A DNA stretch of 30,554 bases, taken from positions 1-30,554 of the forward strand of contig LUZO01000134.1 in the NCBI GenBank assembly GCA_001603685.1, in the 5' to 3' direction. The translations under genes were made by a program, and so were the position numbers. The notes under the pieces were generated by a model. The model had not been told where the DNA came from, made no database searches, and worked only from the letters and a program-made list of their open reading frames with translations. The number at the start of each line of letters is the position of its first letter. Position 1 is the stretch's first letter. Positions 16,378 through 24,338 of the stretch are shown here, piece by piece. The stretch is from Bacteroidales bacterium Bact_23. Lineage in GTDB: Bacteria > Bacteroidota > Bacteroidia > Bacteroidales > Lentimicrobiaceae.

Positions 16378-18006
16378 CTACAGGCTGCGTTTCCCGCGAA
16401 AGCTTTTACCGAGGGTAATCATCAGCAGCAACACCAGCCCCAGCACCGAGCCTCGCGCAAGGTAGTCGCCGTAGCGTACATAAAGTGTGAGTCTGTCGTT
16501 GGCATTGATTTCCTGCCTGATTACGGCGGTTTCCCAGTAGGGAGTCGGTTGGATGATATCGCCGCGCTGGTTTACGAAGCAGGAGATGCCCGTATTGGCC
16601 GAACGGGCGATGCTGCGCCGCGTTTCAATGGCTCGCACCGACGAGAAAAGGGCATGTTGCCGGTGCCCGGCGGTATTGCCCCACCAGCCGTCGTTGGTAA
16701 TAACAAAAATCAGGTTGGCGCCGTTACGCACAAAGCCTGAAACAAACTCACCGTAAACCGATTCGTAGCAGATGACCGGAGCAATCTTCAGCGTATCGTT
16801 AATGGTAAACGGAATCCGCTCCGGATCGGTGCCCAGCTGGCCGACGGTTCCGCCCAGATCAATGGCAAAATCGCCCAGCGGCTTCAGCAACCACGGGAAA
16901 GGCATCAGCTCAACACCCGGGGTGAGTTTGGATTTATGGGTTCGTTGCAGATCGGGATAGTTTCTGAAAAGGAAAGCGGTGTTGTAGGCATCGTAATAAC
17001 CATCGTTGTTCCTGAATTTTCGCGCCGAGGCTGGGATGGCATCTCCTTCGTCGTAAGCACGGTAGGTTGAATATCCCACCACAATACCGGCTTTCGGCAG
17101 CGCTTTCAGCAGTCCTTCGCGGAACATGTTGATGGTAGGGTGGTTGTCAAGGTTGTTTTCCCAGATCATCATCCCCGACGACCAGTCCGGCTGAACCATG
17201 GACTCAGGAAAGACCACGAAATTGGTGTTGCTGTCGGCTTTGGTCAGCGCCAGTTTGGTGGCATGCTCTATTACCAGGTCGGCCGGAAGCTCGTACTGCT
17301 CCTCATAGGGATCGATGTTGGGCTGAACCACCACCACATCAACGGGAGCGGCCTTTTCACGGTAAGTGTAATACATCAGCAGTGAAACAGCCACCGGCAC
17401 CAGCATAACCGCAAGCGACAGCCAGAGGTTCAGCATGACCGGCTTGATTGAGCTGCGTTCCAGATAAGGCTGTATAAACTTAAATATCAGAATATTGACA
17501 ACCAGAATCCAGAGGGTACCGCCGAACATACCGGTAAACTCATACCACTGTATCCACGAAGGCCAGGCCGAAAAACCGTTTCCAAGGCTGAGCCACGGCC
17601 AGTTGAGGTCCCAGTGGTGGTGAAGAAACTCAAACGAAATCCAGACAAAGATTAACCCGAGGTATCCCTGCGATTCACCGTTGCGGCGGCGCATAAAATG
17701 AAACAACCAGAATGCCAGCGACATAAAGGTTGAATTCAGCAGCACCGCCATGGTCACCCCAAAAAAAGTGGAGTTGTAAATCCACCAGGTGGTCAGACCA
17801 TTCCAGATAAAGAAAGCGGGCCATACCCTGAAGAAAATTCCGAACGAGTGGTTGTTGCTCTTGTTTTTCAGAAAATTGCTTTCAATCAGTAGCAGGGGAA
17901 CAAACGCCACGAACAGCAGCGGCGGAAACCCGCGGGCCGGCCAGGCAAGTGATAAAAGCAATCCCGAAATAAGTGAGTAAAACGGCAGCAGTGGAGGCTT
18001 TTTCAT
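16378..18006 (-). CDS. lnt: Apolipoprotein N-acyltransferase
   Basis: A 542-residue inner-membrane enzyme that adds the third acyl chain to lipoproteins. The N-terminal half (about 5-215) has at least six hydrophobic segments. The periplasmic nitrilase-like domain begins near 222 (VDVVVVQPNIDP) and contains the expected triad: Glu268 in VFPESM, Lys358 in THKSKL, and Cys413 in VICYESV. A final transmembrane helix lies near 515-533, followed by a basic tail. Length is normal for the family. A perfect -7 box lies at 18036-18029. Lipidated substrates are present in the window (the lipoprotein at 7659-8222). Confidence 0.95.
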   Translation of the reverse strand: MKKPPLLPFYSLISGLLLSLAWPARGFPPLLFVAFVPLLLIESNFLKNKSNNHSFGIFFRVWPAFFIWNGLTTWWIYNSTFFGVTMAVLLNSTFMSLAFWLFHFMRRRNGESQGYLGLIFVWISFEFLHHHWDLNWPWLSLGNGFSAWPSWIQWYEFTGMFGGTLWILVVNILIFKFIQPYLERSSIKPVMLNLWLSLAVMLVPVAVSLLMYYTYREKAAPVDVVVVQPNIDPYEEQYELPADLVIEHATKLALTKADSNTNFVVFPESMVQPDWSSGMMIWENNLDNHPTINMFREGLLKALPKAGIVVGYSTYRAYDEGDAIPASARKFRNNDGYYDAYNTAFLFRNYPDLQRTHKSKLTPGVELMPFPWLLKPLGDFAIDLGGTVGQLGTDPERIPFTINDTLKIAPVICYESVYGEFVSGFVRNGANLIFVITNDGWWGNTAGHRQHALFSSVRAIETRRSIARSANTGISCFVNQRGDIIQPTPYWETAVIRQEINANDRLTLYVRYGDYLARGSVLGLVLLLMITLGKSFRGKRSL

Positions 18007-18028
18007 GAAGCGGAAATGTTGAATGGCA

Positions 18029-18036
18029 AAGGTATT
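18029..18036 (-). promoter_or_regulatory. -7 box of lnt
   Basis: On the minus strand TACCTTTG is a perfect TAnnTTTG match, 22 nt before the start codon. The heptad array upstream (18053-18126) covers the place where a -33 element would lie. Confidence 0.5.
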
Positions 18037-18052
18037 AATTTTTGCTTTTCGA

Positions 18053-18126
18053 ATAAGAGAGGTAAGAGGTCTGAAGTCGGAGGTAAGAAGTAGTCCGCCG
18101 CGGCGGAGTAGGAGGTAAGAGGTAAT
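18053..18126. repeat. 7-bp-period array with palindrome, upstream of lnt
   Basis: The heptads GAATAAG, AGGTAAG, AGGTCTG, AAGTCGG, AGGTAAG and AAGTAGT lead into TCCGCCGCGGCGGA (18094-18107). Then come GAGTAGG, AGGTAAG and AGGTAAT, and a worn palindrome copy follows at 18126-18139. The heptad phase again shifts across the palindrome by 18 bases. The array begins 46 bp upstream of the lnt start. Confidence 0.8.
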
Positions 18127-18272
18127 CTGCCGCGGTGGAATGAAAATAAGCCAGCCAACACCTCAATGGCCAGCCGATGACTGAGGCCCAGCGCGGTAAC
18201 ATAGATGGAGGGCCGAACTCAGGTCAAATCCGTTGCGAAAAGAGCGGGATGCAGACCGGACTTATCCTATTT

Positions 18273-19568
18273 TTATTTGATGGCATGAATGGCATATAGT
18301 GGAATGTTCGTCATCCAATCCTCTTTTTTGTAGTCAGACAAGGATGTTCGTACGGCTTTTGCAGGATTGTTCTTTTTGCAAAAAAGCTGAAAACTGTTTG
18401 ATTTCAGACTCTCACCGGCTTTTACCTCAATGGGGATAATCTCGTCGTTTTCAGTTTGTATCAGAAAATCCAGTTCGTATTTGCTGTTTCCAAAGGTATG
18501 ATAGTATATGGCAAGAGATTCATTCTGTATTAACTGCTGAAAAACATATTGTTCTGCCAGGGCTCCTTTAAATTCACTGAATATGGCATCGCCTTCAACA
18601 ATTGTTCTGACATTCAGCCTCGACATAGCTCCCAAAAGCCCGACATCATTATGAAAAAGCTTGAATGCAGATAATTCCTGATAAGCCACCAAAGGCAATG
18701 CTGGTTTTGAAGTGTTGTATACTTTGTGCAGTAGTCCCGCATCTGAAAGCCATTGAATGGCCAGTTCGAAATCCTTTGCCCTTGCCCCCTTTCTTATTAC
18801 CCCGTAAACGAATTTTTTATTTTCCTTCGATAACTGAGCGGGAATACTATCCCAAACCATATTGATACGGGGTAAAATCTCCATTGGAGCATACTTTGAA
18901 AAATCGTTGCGATATGCTGCAATTATTTGGTTTTGGATATGACGAACACTCTGCCAATCGCGATTTCCGGAAAAATCATCAACGGCCTCGGGCATTCCGC
19001 CTATAAAAAGGTAATAACGCAAATAATTGATTAGCTTTTGTTTGAAAAATGTCAGGCTCTCAAGATCGTTATTGTCCAGAAGCTCAACGATTCCGGTTTC
19101 GTCCATTGCCAGCAAAAATTCATAGAACGACATCGGAAATAATTTCATAAAATCCACCTTCCCGACAGGAAACGATTCCCCATGATGGATATTTACACCA
19201 AGTAGCGAGCCGGCTGCAATTATATGGTATTCAGGAGCCTCTTCATAAAAATATTTCAATGCAGTAACCCCTTTGGGAGCGACCTGAACTTCATCAAAAA
19301 CAATCAGGGTATCTTCAGCAGTGATTTTAATATTGCAATATGCATTCAAAATGGTTACAATCCGGTCTGCATCGAAATCCATTTCAAATAGATTTTTCGG
19401 AGCATCCGGATGCTCAAAATTTATGTATGCCAATTGTTTGTATTCTGTCCTCCCAAACTCCTGTAACAGGTAGGTCTTCCCGACCTGCCGGGCACCTAGA
19501 AATATTAGTGGTTTTCTTTTTTTAGATAACTTCCACTGTTTCAGATCATTTATCTTAGTCCTATACAT
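18273..19568 (-). CDS. AAA-type ATPase with DUF4143 domain
   Basis: A 431-residue protein of the AAA_14/DUF4143 family. Walker A is GARQVGKT (25-32) and Walker B is LIVFDEVQ (88-95, Asp92-Glu93). A sensor-like AAGSLLGV follows at 118-125. The C-terminal part (from about residue 210) is DUF4143, ending with a nuclease-like ELDFLIQTENDEIIPIEVKAG stretch (about 370-390) that resembles the D-E-K core of restriction-type nucleases. The cellular role of the family is unsettled. The gene is visibly richer in A/T than its neighbours, which hints at transfer. The start ATG follows GGAG with a four-base spacer (GGAGAAAAATG), and this same box recurs upstream at exact 32-bp intervals. Confidence 0.9.
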   Translation of the reverse strand: MYRTKINDLKQWKLSKKRKPLIFLGARQVGKTYLLQEFGRTEYKQLAYINFEHPDAPKNLFEMDFDADRIVTILNAYCNIKITAEDTLIVFDEVQVAPKGVTALKYFYEEAPEYHIIAAGSLLGVNIHHGESFPVGKVDFMKLFPMSFYEFLLAMDETGIVELLDNNDLESLTFFKQKLINYLRYYLFIGGMPEAVDDFSGNRDWQSVRHIQNQIIAAYRNDFSKYAPMEILPRINMVWDSIPAQLSKENKKFVYGVIRKGARAKDFELAIQWLSDAGLLHKVYNTSKPALPLVAYQELSAFKLFHNDVGLLGAMSRLNVRTIVEGDAIFSEFKGALAEQYVFQQLIQNESLAIYYHTFGNSKYELDFLIQTENDEIIPIEVKAGESLKSNSFQLFCKKNNPAKAVRTSLSDYKKEDWMTNIPLYAIHAIK

Positions 19569-19632
19569 TTTTCTCCAGGTTTTTTAAAAGAAAACTACAC
19601 TTTTCTCCCAGTTTTAGGCTGTAAAAATACAC
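19561..19632 (-). other. Possible upstream reading frame overlapping the ATPase start
   Basis: From the GTG in the box at 19632-19630, a 23-codon frame runs to a TAG at 19563-19561. The frame overlaps the ATPase start (ATGTATAG). Each iterated box looks like GGAG-AAAA-GTG, so it could serve as an initiation site. The frames from the other two boxes meet stop codons early. This is a possibility read from sequence, not a firm gene. Confidence 0.2.
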
Positions 19633-19672
19633 TTTTCTCCCGATATTTCAATGAAAAAACACACTTTTCTCC
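19566..19672 (-). repeat. Four 11-bp boxes at exact 32-bp spacing before the DUF4143 gene
   Basis: On the minus strand the box GGAGAAAAGTG occurs at 19672-19662, 19640-19630 and 19608-19598. A one-base variant, GGAGAAAAATG, at 19576-19566 includes the ATPase start codon. The box-to-box distance is 32 bp each time, about three helical turns. The 21 bases between boxes are only loosely similar, sharing an A/T-rich part next to each box. The rest of 19673-19853 holds one worn GC palindrome (near 19779-19793) and nothing else I can name. Confidence 0.85.
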
Positions 19673-19853
19673 AAAATGGGATTTAACGGGAGGTTATTAT
19701 TCACCGGGGCGAGGTATTTTCACCCGGTTGGTCCTTATATCCTTGAACACCTGGGCAAATGTCCCGTCCGGTAGTTAATCCGCCTTTGGCGGGTGAGGCT
19801 CAAAACTTTTTCCTCACAAAACGATAATTGTTAGTAAATTAACATAGAATTGA

Positions 19854-19861
19854 TAATTTTG
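19854..19861 (+). promoter_or_regulatory. -7 box of the ptb-buk operon
   Basis: TAATTTTG is a perfect TAnnTTTG box. It predicts a transcription start near 19868 and a leader of about 60 nt. TTG at 19828-19830 is slightly far (23 nt) for a -33 element. Confidence 0.5.
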
Positions 19862-19928
19862 CAAGGCATTCAAAATGCACATATTGCAGAAACAATATAT
19901 TTAACACAATAAAATAACGGAGGAAAAT

Positions 19929-20834
19929 ATGGCAATTACCAAACTGGATCAGATGTTTGAGGTCCTGAAATCGAAGAGCAAAAAGAGGCTGGTAGCCGCT
20001 TATGCCAACGACTCGCACACCATCGAAGCTGTAAGTGAAGCCATTGACAAGGGCATTGTGGACGGAACGCTGGTTGGCGACAAGGAAACGATGCTTAAGG
20101 TTTGCGGAGAATTGAAAATCAACCCCGACAAATTCCGTCTGGTACACGAGCCGAACGAAAGCAAAGCCGCTGCACTGGCCGTTAAGCTGATAAACGACGG
20201 CGAAGGCGACCTGCTGATGAAAGGGCTGGTAAGCACCGACAAGTATATGAAAGCCATCCTGAACAAGGAGAACGGCCTGATGGATCCGGGTGCAATTCTC
20301 AGCCATGTTACCGTTATGGAGAACCCGAACTACGGAAAACTGATGATTGTTGGCGATGTGGCCATCATTCCGCTGCCGGAGTTCAAGCAAAAGGTTGCCA
20401 TTCTGAACTATCTGGTCAATACGGCAAAGGCTCTGGGTGTTGAAAAGCCGAAAGTGGCCGTTATTTCCGCTTCGGAGCAGGTGCTCCCAGGAATTCCCTC
20501 ATGCGTTGATGCCGCCCTGCTGGCAAAAATGGCCGACCGCGGCCAGATCAGCGGCGCTTATGTGGATGGTCCTCTGGCACTGGATGCAGCCATTGACAAG
20601 GAATCGGCGCAGATCAAAAAGCTCACCGGTCCCGTTGCCGGCGATGCCGACTGCCTGCTCTTCCCCAACATCGAATCAGGAAATGTTTTCTATAAAACCA
20701 ATACCAAGCTTGCCAAAGCCGAACTGGGGGCTTTTGTGGCAGGTGCACGCGTTCCCTGCGTTCTGTCGTCAAGGGGCGACAGCTCACTTGTGAAGCTCTA
20801 CAGCATCGCTCTGGCAGCGCTGATTGCAAAGTAA
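19929..20834 (+). CDS. ptb: Phosphate butyryltransferase
   Basis: A 301-residue enzyme of the phosphate acetyl/butyryltransferase family. It converts butyryl-CoA (often also isobutyryl- or isovaleryl-CoA in studied members) and phosphate to the acyl phosphate. Family features include the start of the fold at RLVAAYANDSHTIEAV, GEGDLLMKGLVSTDKYMKAIL, MDPGAILSHVTVMENPNYGKLMIVGDVAI, and the late LLFPNIESGNVFYKTNTKLAKAELG. The length fits Ptb rather than the longer phosphotransacetylases. Unlike most neighbours it has a strong ribosome binding site (GGAGG at 19919-19923, five bases before ATG). The kinase gene follows after 22 bp, so the two form an operon. Confidence 0.95.
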   Translation: MAITKLDQMFEVLKSKSKKRLVAAYANDSHTIEAVSEAIDKGIVDGTLVGDKETMLKVCGELKINPDKFRLVHEPNESKAAALAVKLINDGEGDLLMKGLVSTDKYMKAILNKENGLMDPGAILSHVTVMENPNYGKLMIVGDVAIIPLPEFKQKVAILNYLVNTAKALGVEKPKVAVISASEQVLPGIPSCVDAALLAKMADRGQISGAYVDGPLALDAAIDKESAQIKKLTGPVAGDADCLLFPNIESGNVFYKTNTKLAKAELGAFVAGARVPCVLSSRGDSSLVKLYSIALAALIAK

Positions 20835-20856
20835 TAACCTTTTAAATCCGGCCATC

Positions 20857-21933
20857 ATGGAAGATTACCGGATCCTGGCCATAAACCCGGGATCAACAAG
20901 CACTAAAATTGCTGTTTTCAACGGACCAAACCCCGTTTTTGTACGAACCATTTCGCACTCCACCGAGGAGCTGTCGGGGTTTGAAAAGATAACCGACCAG
21001 TATAATTTCCGCAAGGAGATCATTTACAGGCAGCTGGAGGAAGCCGGCATTGAGCTGGACGGCATCAGGGCCGTTGTCGGAAGAGGCGGATTGGTAAAAC
21101 CCATCCCCTCAGGTGTTTACGAAGTGAATGAAGCGATGAAGGCCGATCTGCGCAACAGCCCCATGGGCGAACATGCCAGCAATCTGGGGGGCCTTATTGC
21201 CGACGACATTGCCAAAAGCCTGCCCAATGCACGCGCTTTCATCACCGATCCCGTAGTGGTTGACGAGCTTGAGCCGCACGCCAGGGTATCGGGGCATCCC
21301 GAATTCGAGCGCAAATCCATCTTTCACGCCCTCAACCAGAAAGCCATTGCGCGACAGCATGCCAAATCAATCATGCGGAAATACGAAGACCTCAACCTGA
21401 TTGTCGTCCATCTGGGCGGCGGCATCAGCGTTGGCGCTCACCGAAAGGGACTGGTGGTGGATGTAAATCAGGCACTCGACGGCGAAGGCCCGTTCTCGCC
21501 CGAACGAAGCGGAACACTCCCCTCAGCCGATCTGGTAAGGCTCTGCTTCAGCGGAAAATATACCCAGAAGGAGATTCTGACCATGATCAAAGGCAAGGGC
21601 GGACTGGCGGCTTTCCTGGGAACCAACAGCGCCTATGAGGTTGAACAAAGGGCAAGCGCCGGCGATGAGTACGCCCGGTTTATCTTTGAAGCAATGGCGT
21701 TTCAGGTGGCAAAGGCCATCGGCGCCATGAGTACCGTTCTGAAAGGCGAAGTTGACGGAATCCTGATTACCGGTGGCATCGCGCATGGTAAATGGTTCGT
21801 TAACCAGGTGATTGAAAGGGTTTATAAAATCGGGCCCGTTCATGTTTACCCCGGCGAAGACGAAATGCGCGCACTTGCCATTAACGGCCTGATGGTACTG
21901 AAAGGCGAAATCGAAGTCAAAGAGTACAAATAG
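20857..21933 (+). CDS. buk: Butyrate kinase
   Basis: A 358-residue member of the acetate/butyrate kinase (ASKHA) family. It makes ATP and the free acid from acyl phosphate, the last step of the Ptb-Buk route. Visible motifs are INPGSTSTKIAVF near the start (phosphate 1), FITDPVVVDELEPHAR in the middle, IVVHLGGGISVGAHRKG (phosphate 2), and ILITGGIAHGKWF (adenosine region). I place the start at 20857 because MEDYRILAINPGSTSTK is the usual family start; the longer frame from 20824 would overlap the end of ptb and add an unrelated segment. A strong terminator follows at 21974-22013. Confidence 0.95.
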   Translation: MEDYRILAINPGSTSTKIAVFNGPNPVFVRTISHSTEELSGFEKITDQYNFRKEIIYRQLEEAGIELDGIRAVVGRGGLVKPIPSGVYEVNEAMKADLRNSPMGEHASNLGGLIADDIAKSLPNARAFITDPVVVDELEPHARVSGHPEFERKSIFHALNQKAIARQHAKSIMRKYEDLNLIVVHLGGGISVGAHRKGLVVDVNQALDGEGPFSPERSGTLPSADLVRLCFSGKYTQKEILTMIKGKGGLAAFLGTNSAYEVEQRASAGDEYARFIFEAMAFQVAKAIGAMSTVLKGEVDGILITGGIAHGKWFVNQVIERVYKIGPVHVYPGEDEMRALAINGLMVLKGEIEVKEYK

Positions 21934-21973
21934 CCATTGGCTAAAAAACCTGCCGGTTTTTAGCTGAACCAAT

Positions 21974-22013
21974 AAAAAACGGTGTATTCTTCAAAGGAAT
22001 ACACCGTTTTTTT
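21974..22013. terminator. Strong bidirectional terminator between buk and the hydrolase gene
   Basis: ACGGTGTATTC pairs perfectly with GAATACACCGT around a 7-nt loop, with an A run before it and a T run after it, so it can stop transcription from both sides. A second A/T-rich hairpin (GCTAAAAAACC with GGTTTTTAGC, one bulge) lies just upstream at 21940-21964. Confidence 0.9.
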
Positions 22014-22032
22014 ATCCGGTAACCTTGCTGCT

Positions 22033-23133
22033 TTACCGGTTCAGCCGATCAGCAGCCCATTTCCAGATGTTGCGGTTGAATGTTTCACCCGCACCGCCGG
22101 GATAGAGGTCAATAAACGATTTTTCAGCCGGAACGCCCGGGATGAATTTCAGTTTTTCATCTGGTTTATAGAGCAGTGCAGGCTCCGGATGAAACTGTAA
22201 TCCAATCACATTGGGATATTTCTCGTGGACCATGATTTCAGGAATCTTTCCATCGGTGGAGGTGGCTGCAACCGAAAGTCCCCTGCCGGTTTTTTCCACG
22301 GCCTGATGATGGCTGCTGAGGACTGCCGGATTTGGGCCTGAGCCGGCAAAAAAGGGCTTCAGCCTTTCGGGCATTACAGCTTTTATCCGGTGGAAACTGC
22401 CCCATATCATATCGTCGTCGGTTCCCAGATTGGTGTGGTAATTCCGGTGCTGCTTATCTGGTTCGAGCGAAAGCACCTGTTCGGCGGAAGTTTTCCCGTA
22501 GATTTCGGTGGGAATGTCCTGAACCATGGTGCCGCCGGTGGCGATGTTCATTGTCTGCATTCCCAGGCAAATGCCCATGATCATATAGTCCGGATTTTTT
22601 TCAAGAAGGGGAACGAAGCGCGCATCCTGAGAGCCTCCAAGAAGATGAAACAGAAACGATGCTTCAAAAGCGTGGCGGTAATAATCGGTTATGGAAGTCA
22701 GCAGGCTGGTCTCCTCTCCGTAAAATACGGGGGGAATATCGGGCCCTCCGAAAAAGATAACTCCCTTTGAGTTTTCAAAAGCATGGCGAAAGTCATCGCT
22801 GCACGGATTCTCGCCGAAGAGCCGACTGCCCGGCACCTCATCACAGGCCAGCAGGTAAACTCCCTTTCTTCCCGATTCGGCAATGAAATCTGCCGAAAGG
22901 CCGAAGTCGTAGCGCTGTGCTTTATTGAAGAATCCCACCAGTTCCGTACCCTCCTGCAGGGGAAATATCCCGTTATCAATCAGGTAAAAAATGGTTTTCA
23001 GGTTGTTCACCGTGGGGTTCATCAGCACAAGTGCCGATTTGCCATCGGTTCCGGCAGTTCCGTTATGGCGCTGAGCCAGGGCCGGAAGGCCGAAAAGCAC
23101 AATTAAAACAAGGGTTGCAATTTTTTTCATCAT
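22033..23133 (-). CDS. Exported class I glutamine amidotransferase-like hydrolase (peptidase C26 type)
   Basis: A 366-residue protein with a signal peptide (residues 1-20, ending ALA before QRHN). The body shows the class I amidotransferase pattern of gamma-glutamyl-gamma-aminobutyrate hydrolases: FFGGPDIPPVFYGE (127-140), the nucleophile elbow MGICLGMQTMNIATGG with Cys189, and GLQFHPEPA with His315 and Glu317. It probably cleaves a gamma-glutamyl bond outside the cytoplasm; the substrate is unknown. The Met-Met start leaves one residue of doubt. It converges on buk, with the shared bidirectional terminator between them. Confidence 0.88.
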   Translation of the reverse strand: MMKKIATLVLIVLFGLPALAQRHNGTAGTDGKSALVLMNPTVNNLKTIFYLIDNGIFPLQEGTELVGFFNKAQRYDFGLSADFIAESGRKGVYLLACDEVPGSRLFGENPCSDDFRHAFENSKGVIFFGGPDIPPVFYGEETSLLTSITDYYRHAFEASFLFHLLGGSQDARFVPLLEKNPDYMIMGICLGMQTMNIATGGTMVQDIPTEIYGKTSAEQVLSLEPDKQHRNYHTNLGTDDDMIWGSFHRIKAVMPERLKPFFAGSGPNPAVLSSHHQAVEKTGRGLSVAATSTDGKIPEIMVHEKYPNVIGLQFHPEPALLYKPDEKLKFIPGVPAEKSFIDLYPGGAGETFNRNIWKWAADRLNR

Positions 23134-23341
23134 GGTTGTTCTTAATTCCTTTACAAAAATGCGGCAATCTGTTTTCGGGCCGTTATCCGGGATTCTCGTC
23201 TGAAATTACATCCCTTTTTAATTCCGCCTCAACATAACAGGCCGTTTTGTTGTTATAACGATGTATTTTAATTTTTTTGGAATGCCGTTTCGGAAAGGGT
23301 TTCCTGTTTAACGGCTTATCATTGACAAATTTATTTGATTT

Positions 23342-24181
23342 ATGCAACTTTACGCCATTCCCACCGGAAATTTTAAGCTTGATGGCGGCGCCATGTTTGG
23401 CGTTGTGCCCAAATCGCTGTGGAGCAAACACTATCCTTCTGACGAAAACAACATGATCAATATGGCCATGCGCTGCCTGCTGGTGGTGGATGGCGATCGC
23501 AAAATCCTGATTAACAATGGGATGGGAAATAAACAGAGTGAGAAGTTTTTCAGCCATTACTACCTGAATGGCGACGACACCCTTGAAAAATCGCTTGCCG
23601 CCGTGGGATACACTCCTGCAGATATTACCGATATGTTTCACACCCATCTGCATTTCGACCATGCCGGCGGCGGAGTAAAGTACAATTCCGACCGTAGCGG
23701 GTTTGAACCGGTGTTTCCCAATGCAACCTACTGGATCAGCAGGGCGCAGTGGGAATGGGCAACGCACTCCAACCGCCGCGAAGTGGCCTCATTTCTGAAT
23801 GAGAATATCCAGCCCATCGAAGAGAGCGGCCGCCTGAAGCTGTTTGATTCACCCGCTGATCTGTTCCCCGGCATCGAAATCAGGATGTACGACGGGCATA
23901 CCGATGGGCAGGCCATTCCGTTTATCAGCTACAAGGGCAAAACACTGGTTTTTACCAGCGATCTGCTGCCTACCGCAGCCCACCTGCCCCTTCCCTGGAT
24001 AATGAGCTACGATACCCGCCCGCTGATTACGCTGGATGAAAAGGAGGCCTTTCTGGAAGAGGCTGTGGACAATGGCTATGTTCTCTTTTTTGAACACGAC
24101 CTTTATACCGAATGCTGCACCCTGACACGGACAGAGAAAGGGATTAAGGTGGATAAGGTGATGAAATTAAATGAATTGTAA
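23342..24181 (+). CDS. MBL-fold metallo-hydrolase
   Basis: A 279-residue metallo-beta-lactamase-fold protein. The metal motif HTHLHFDH is at 100-107, with a following Gly-Gly. A later DGHTDGQAIPF holds the third-site His and FTSDLLPTAAHLPL the bridging Asp. The final FFEHDLYTE supplies a likely last His. There is no signal peptide, so it should act in the cytoplasm. The fold covers lactonases, glyoxalases and others; the layout resembles the lactonase-like group but I would not name a substrate. The gene has no Shine-Dalgarno sequence and no clear promoter; a TTTATTTG stretch ends only five bases before the ATG. Confidence 0.9.
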   Translation: MQLYAIPTGNFKLDGGAMFGVVPKSLWSKHYPSDENNMINMAMRCLLVVDGDRKILINNGMGNKQSEKFFSHYYLNGDDTLEKSLAAVGYTPADITDMFHTHLHFDHAGGGVKYNSDRSGFEPVFPNATYWISRAQWEWATHSNRREVASFLNENIQPIEESGRLKLFDSPADLFPGIEIRMYDGHTDGQAIPFISYKGKTLVFTSDLLPTAAHLPLPWIMSYDTRPLITLDEKEAFLEEAVDNGYVLFFEHDLYTECCTLTRTEKGIKVDKVMKLNEL

Positions 24182-24217
24182 AAATTCAACCTTTTTCTGA
24201 AAGCACACAGGCCAGCG

Positions 24218-24250
24218 GTTTTGTAATCTCACTCAGATGAGGTACAAAAC
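24218..24250. terminator. Hairpin between convergent genes
   Basis: GTTTTGTA (24218-24225) pairs perfectly with TACAAAAC (24243-24250). Inside it TCTCA (24227-24231) pairs with TGAGG (24238-24242) with one G-U, leaving a 6-nt loop and one bulged A. There is no T run after it, so its role as a terminator is a guess. Confidence 0.45.
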
Positions 24251-24338
24251 ATTACCATTTCAAAGGTTTTTAAAATTTTGTTTACCGGAAACCGGTTACC
24301 CCAAAGAGACAAAATCCATATGCCCGATATCTGACATC

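Noticed and set aside
19566..19672. Replication-origin iterons or a CRISPR array
   Set aside because: There are only four 11-bp boxes, no replication protein or cas gene is near, and the 21-bp intervals are not spacer-like. The boxes end exactly on a start codon.
20824..20856. Longer butyrate kinase starting inside the end of ptb
   Set aside because: The extra residues are not family-like, and the ATG at 20857 gives the standard N terminus with normal operon spacing.
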